A model generated the notes under the pieces. It saw only the letters and a program-made list of their open reading frames with translations, did no database searches and was not told the origin of the DNA. Below are positions 61,927 through 64,000 of a DNA stretch of 64,000 bases, in pieces. Made by a program: the position numbers and the translations under genes. How positions within the stretch are numbered: position 1 is the stretch's first letter; each line of letters starts with the position of its first letter. The stretch is from the NCBI RefSeq assembly GCF_036347135.1, contig NZ_CP108938.1, positions 10,292,001-10,356,000 of the forward strand. The letters are read 5' to 3'. The DNA comes from Streptomyces sp. NBC_00775. GTDB lineage: Bacteria; Actinomycetota; Actinomycetes; Streptomycetales; Streptomycetaceae.

Positions 61927-62424
61927 TCACGAGGCGCGGGGCAGCGCGAGCCAGTCCTGCCAGGTGATGTCGCGGCCCAGACAACGGGGCTGCTGGAAGG
62001 GCCAGTCGGCGGCGATCCACTGCGGCACCAGCGCGTCGAGCGCGCGCTCCACCTCGCCGCCGACGAGGTCGTCCACCACCCACCAGGAGACCTCGCCGTC
62101 GGAGCCGGTGCGCTCGGGCGGGTCGATGTAGACGCAGCCGAGGATCGCCGTCTCCTCCTCGTCCAGCAGCGCGTAGTTGAACGACTGGTGCGCGGCTATC
62201 TCCTTCTCGTGCCGCAGCAAGTCGATGCGGTCCTCTTCATAGGTCATCGTCTCCTTGGGCCAGGCCCAGGCCGGGCCGAAGATCTCCCACAAGCGCTCTC
62301 GGGAGCCCATCACGGCGGGGTAGTCGATCGCGGTGTCCGCCTCCCGGATCGGCCGCAGATGCAGCGCGGTGTCGGGCACGGGCACGTAGACGGGGTGGAC
62401 GAAGTCCCCAGGAAGCCAACTCAT
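61927..62424 (-). CDS. GNAT-family acetyltransferase
   Basis: This 165-residue protein has the N-terminal ALHLRPIREADTAIDYPAVM opening and SFNYALLDEEETAILGCVYI strand typical of GNAT proteins. The acetyl-CoA loop is poorly conserved (VVDDLVGGEVERALDALVPQ), so activity is uncertain. The start is ATG 62424. Substrate unknown; no operon partner. Confidence 0.85.
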   Translation of the reverse strand: MSWLPGDFVHPVYVPVPDTALHLRPIREADTAIDYPAVMGSRERLWEIFGPAWAWPKETMTYEEDRIDLLRHEKEIAAHQSFNYALLDEEETAILGCVYIDPPERTGSDGEVSWWVVDDLVGGEVERALDALVPQWIAADWPFQQPRCLGRDITWQDWLALPRAS

Positions 62425-62732
62425 AAGGGCCGAGGCTACAGCCGGTCGACGCGGGACGATCCAGGCGGCGGGGGCGCTACGGCGGACGACCACCGGGCTC
62501 CGCCTCGGCGAGGGGGAGAGCGGGCGTTGCTATCTGTCCTGGACCGTGCGGAGGTGGCCTGCGGCGTTGGTGATGGGGCTAAGTCACGCTGGTGCCTGCG
62601 ACGTTCTGGGCCACGGAGAAGCCGACCTTGGAGCCGGTGATCGAACCGCAATTCTGAAGAAGCGCCGTAAGCATCCGCCTGCCTAGCGTTGCGAAGTACG
62701 AGGGACGACCTGCAACGGGAGGGGACATCATC
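62425..62732 (-). other. gap with possible gene scrap
   Basis: No gene is supported. On the - strand, 62579-62690 gives an open end reading TALLQNCGSITGSKVGFSVA, then QNVAGTSVT and a stop, with non-random hydrophobic and Gly content. It may be the tail of a lost secreted protein, but it has no start and I cannot name it. Confidence 0.2.
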
Positions 62733-63608
62733 ATGGGCGACGAGCAAGCTGCGGCGGTGGACAGTACGGCGGAGCGGGTCGCCTTGTGGCGGGCCATGCA
62801 CGTCCAGGTCGATCCGCCGCCACACGTGCTCGAGGACGAGGTCGGCCTGCGGCTGGCGGCCCCGGACGACGGCTGGCGCCGCCGCCCGGACATGGACCCG
62901 CACGCCATGAGGCGCGTTCGGGCGGGCATCGTGGCCCGGGCTCGTTTCGTCGAGGATCTGGTCGTCGAGCAGGTCGGTCGGGGCGTCGGTCAGTACGTCA
63001 TCCTCGGCGCGGGCCTGGACACCTTCGCGCAGCGCAGGCCGGAGATCGCCTCCCGCCTACGGGTGTTCGAGGTCGACCAGCCCGGCCCGCAGGCCTGGAA
63101 GCGGCAGCGCCTGATGGAGCTCGGCTTCGGTGTCCCCGAGTGGCTGCGGCTCGTGCCGGTCGACTTCGAAGCGGGCGACTCGTGGTGGGAGCAGCTGGTG
63201 GCCGCCGGCTTCGACGCGGGGCAACCGGCGGTGGTGGCCTCCACGGGCGTCTCCATGTACCTCACCAAGGACGCGAACGCGGCCACACTGCGCCAGGTGG
63301 CAGTGCTCGCCCCCGGTTCCACGCTGGCCATGTCGTTCATGCCGCCGCTGGAGCTCGTAGATGAGGAGGCTCGCCCCATGCGCCAGGCGGCGGAGCACGG
63401 CGCCCGAGCATCAGGGACGCCCTTCATCAGCTTCTTCACCCCGCAGGAGATGCTGGCACTGGCCCGCGACATGGGTTTGAAAGAGGCCCGGCATGTGTCG
63501 GCGGCCATGCTCAACCAGCGCTACTTCGCCGACAGGACGGACCGTCTTCGGACGTCCAGCGCAGAGGAACTGCTCGTGGCGACGACGTACGAGTTCCCCC
63601 GCGATTGA
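62733..63608 (+). CDS. SAM-dependent methyltransferase, TIGR00027/LCM type
   Basis: This 291-residue class I methyltransferase belongs to the leucine-carboxyl-methyltransferase-like group expanded in actinomycetes. SAM binding is read from QYVILGAGLDTFAQRRPEI and VFEVDQPGPQAWKRQRL; AVVASTGVSMYLTKDANAAT is a further family block. GGGAGGGG lies upstream of ATG 62733. The natural substrate is unknown; some relatives methylate polyketide or small acids. Confidence 0.92.
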   Translation: MGDEQAAAVDSTAERVALWRAMHVQVDPPPHVLEDEVGLRLAAPDDGWRRRPDMDPHAMRRVRAGIVARARFVEDLVVEQVGRGVGQYVILGAGLDTFAQRRPEIASRLRVFEVDQPGPQAWKRQRLMELGFGVPEWLRLVPVDFEAGDSWWEQLVAAGFDAGQPAVVASTGVSMYLTKDANAATLRQVAVLAPGSTLAMSFMPPLELVDEEARPMRQAAEHGARASGTPFISFFTPQEMLALARDMGLKEARHVSAAMLNQRYFADRTDRLRTSSAEELLVATTYEFPRD

Positions 63609-63677
63609 GACGGGAGTGCGAAGCGGGCGATGGTGTGGTGCCACCACGCCCGATCACCGCCCTGGCAAGATGGCGGC

Positions 63678-64000
63678 ATGGAACGTGTGCTTGGAGTCGG
63701 TGGCTACTTCCTGCGGGCCGCCGACCCGGTGGCCCTGGGCGCGTGGTACCGCGATTGCCTGGGCCTGGACGCCGATGAGAACGGCCTGTGGCGTCAGGAC
63801 GCCGGGCTGACGGTGTTCGCGACGTTCGAGTCCGAGAGCGACTACTTCGGGTCCCGCGCCCAGCAGACCATGCTCAACTTCCGGGTCCGCGACCTGGAAG
63901 CGATGCTCGCGCAATTGCGCGCCAAGGGAGCGGACGTGGCTGAAGAGACGCAGGACATGGAGGGTGTCGGTCGATTCGGCTGGGTCACCGATCCTGAGGG
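63678..64000 (+). CDS. VOC-family protein (partial, runs off the window)
   Basis: The first 107 residues of a glyoxalase/bleomycin-resistance-type protein are present. MERVLGVGGYFLRAADPVAL and WYRDCLGLDADENGLW are typical of the first module, and GRFGWVTDPE leads to the second metal-ligand strand. The 3' end is beyond 64000. Metal ligands and substrate cannot be judged. Confidence 0.88.
   Translation, partial: MERVLGVGGYFLRAADPVALGAWYRDCLGLDADENGLWRQDAGLTVFATFESESDYFGSRAQQTMLNFRVRDLEAMLAQLRAKGADVAEETQDMEGVGRFGWVTDPE

Overview
The window reads as chromosome of a high-GC actinomycete, almost certainly Streptomyces. Third codon positions are nearly all G or C, ribosome binding sites are GGAGG-like, the sugar ABC transporter has no ATPase of its own (streptomycetes share one, MsiK), and the families present (LacI twins, OsdK/OsdR-like two-component pair, ECF42-DGPF pair, DUF2255, DUF1876, Rv1733c) are typical of that genus. 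High GC also opens very long antisense frames, which I ignored. I saw no rRNA, tRNA, CRISPR array, prophage or intact insertion sequence.

1-12.2 kb: a plant-polysaccharide island. Two very similar LacI regulators flank a lipoprotein sugar-binding protein, two permeases, a GH42 galactosidase, a secreted sialidase-fold enzyme with a ricin-type lectin domain, and a ribulokinase. The next gene, L-arabinose isomerase, survives only as a 5' stub with a stop at codon 23.

12.4-22.8 kb: small redox and regulatory genes. Here are DUF2255/SDR with a tiny coupled ORF, a MarR-divergent enolase, and a second MarR group (luciferase-like monooxygenase, DoxX, YjdI/YjdJ-like pair, quinone reductase). This group shares a 14-bp operator, GTTGA-N4-TCAAC, found five times. 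Several remnants lie between the genes.

21.6-59.7 kb: a large low-oxygen survival and fermentation island. It holds flavohaemoglobin, AdhE, GAPDH, PPDK, flavodoxin, two Acg-type nitroreductases, four universal stress proteins, three CBS-BON proteins, an acyl-CoA synthetase/GNAT protein, a cyclic-nucleotide-binding protein, a DUF1918-XRE-PNPOx fusion, Rv1733c and DUF1876 proteins, a zinc alcohol dehydrogenase, a complete arginine deiminase set (arcDABC), and pyruvate formate-lyase with its activase. At its centre sits a GAF-GAF histidine kinase and a NarL-type regulator resembling mycobacterial DevS/DevR (DosS/DosR) and S. coelicolor OsdK/OsdR. Most promoter regions carry one to three 16-bp palindromes fitting NGGGMCSNNNGGYCCC, so the island looks like one regulon. 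Together the genes could yield ATP by substrate-level phosphorylation (carbamate kinase, glycolysis), recycle NADH through ethanol, and keep protein and membrane functions idling without oxygen. Debris of phosphoketolase, CBS-BON, XRE-PNPOx and Rv1733c genes shows active turnover.

59.8-64 kb: an ECF42 sigma factor with its DGPF partner, a GNAT acetyltransferase, a TIGR00027-type methyltransferase and the start of a VOC protein cut by the window edge.
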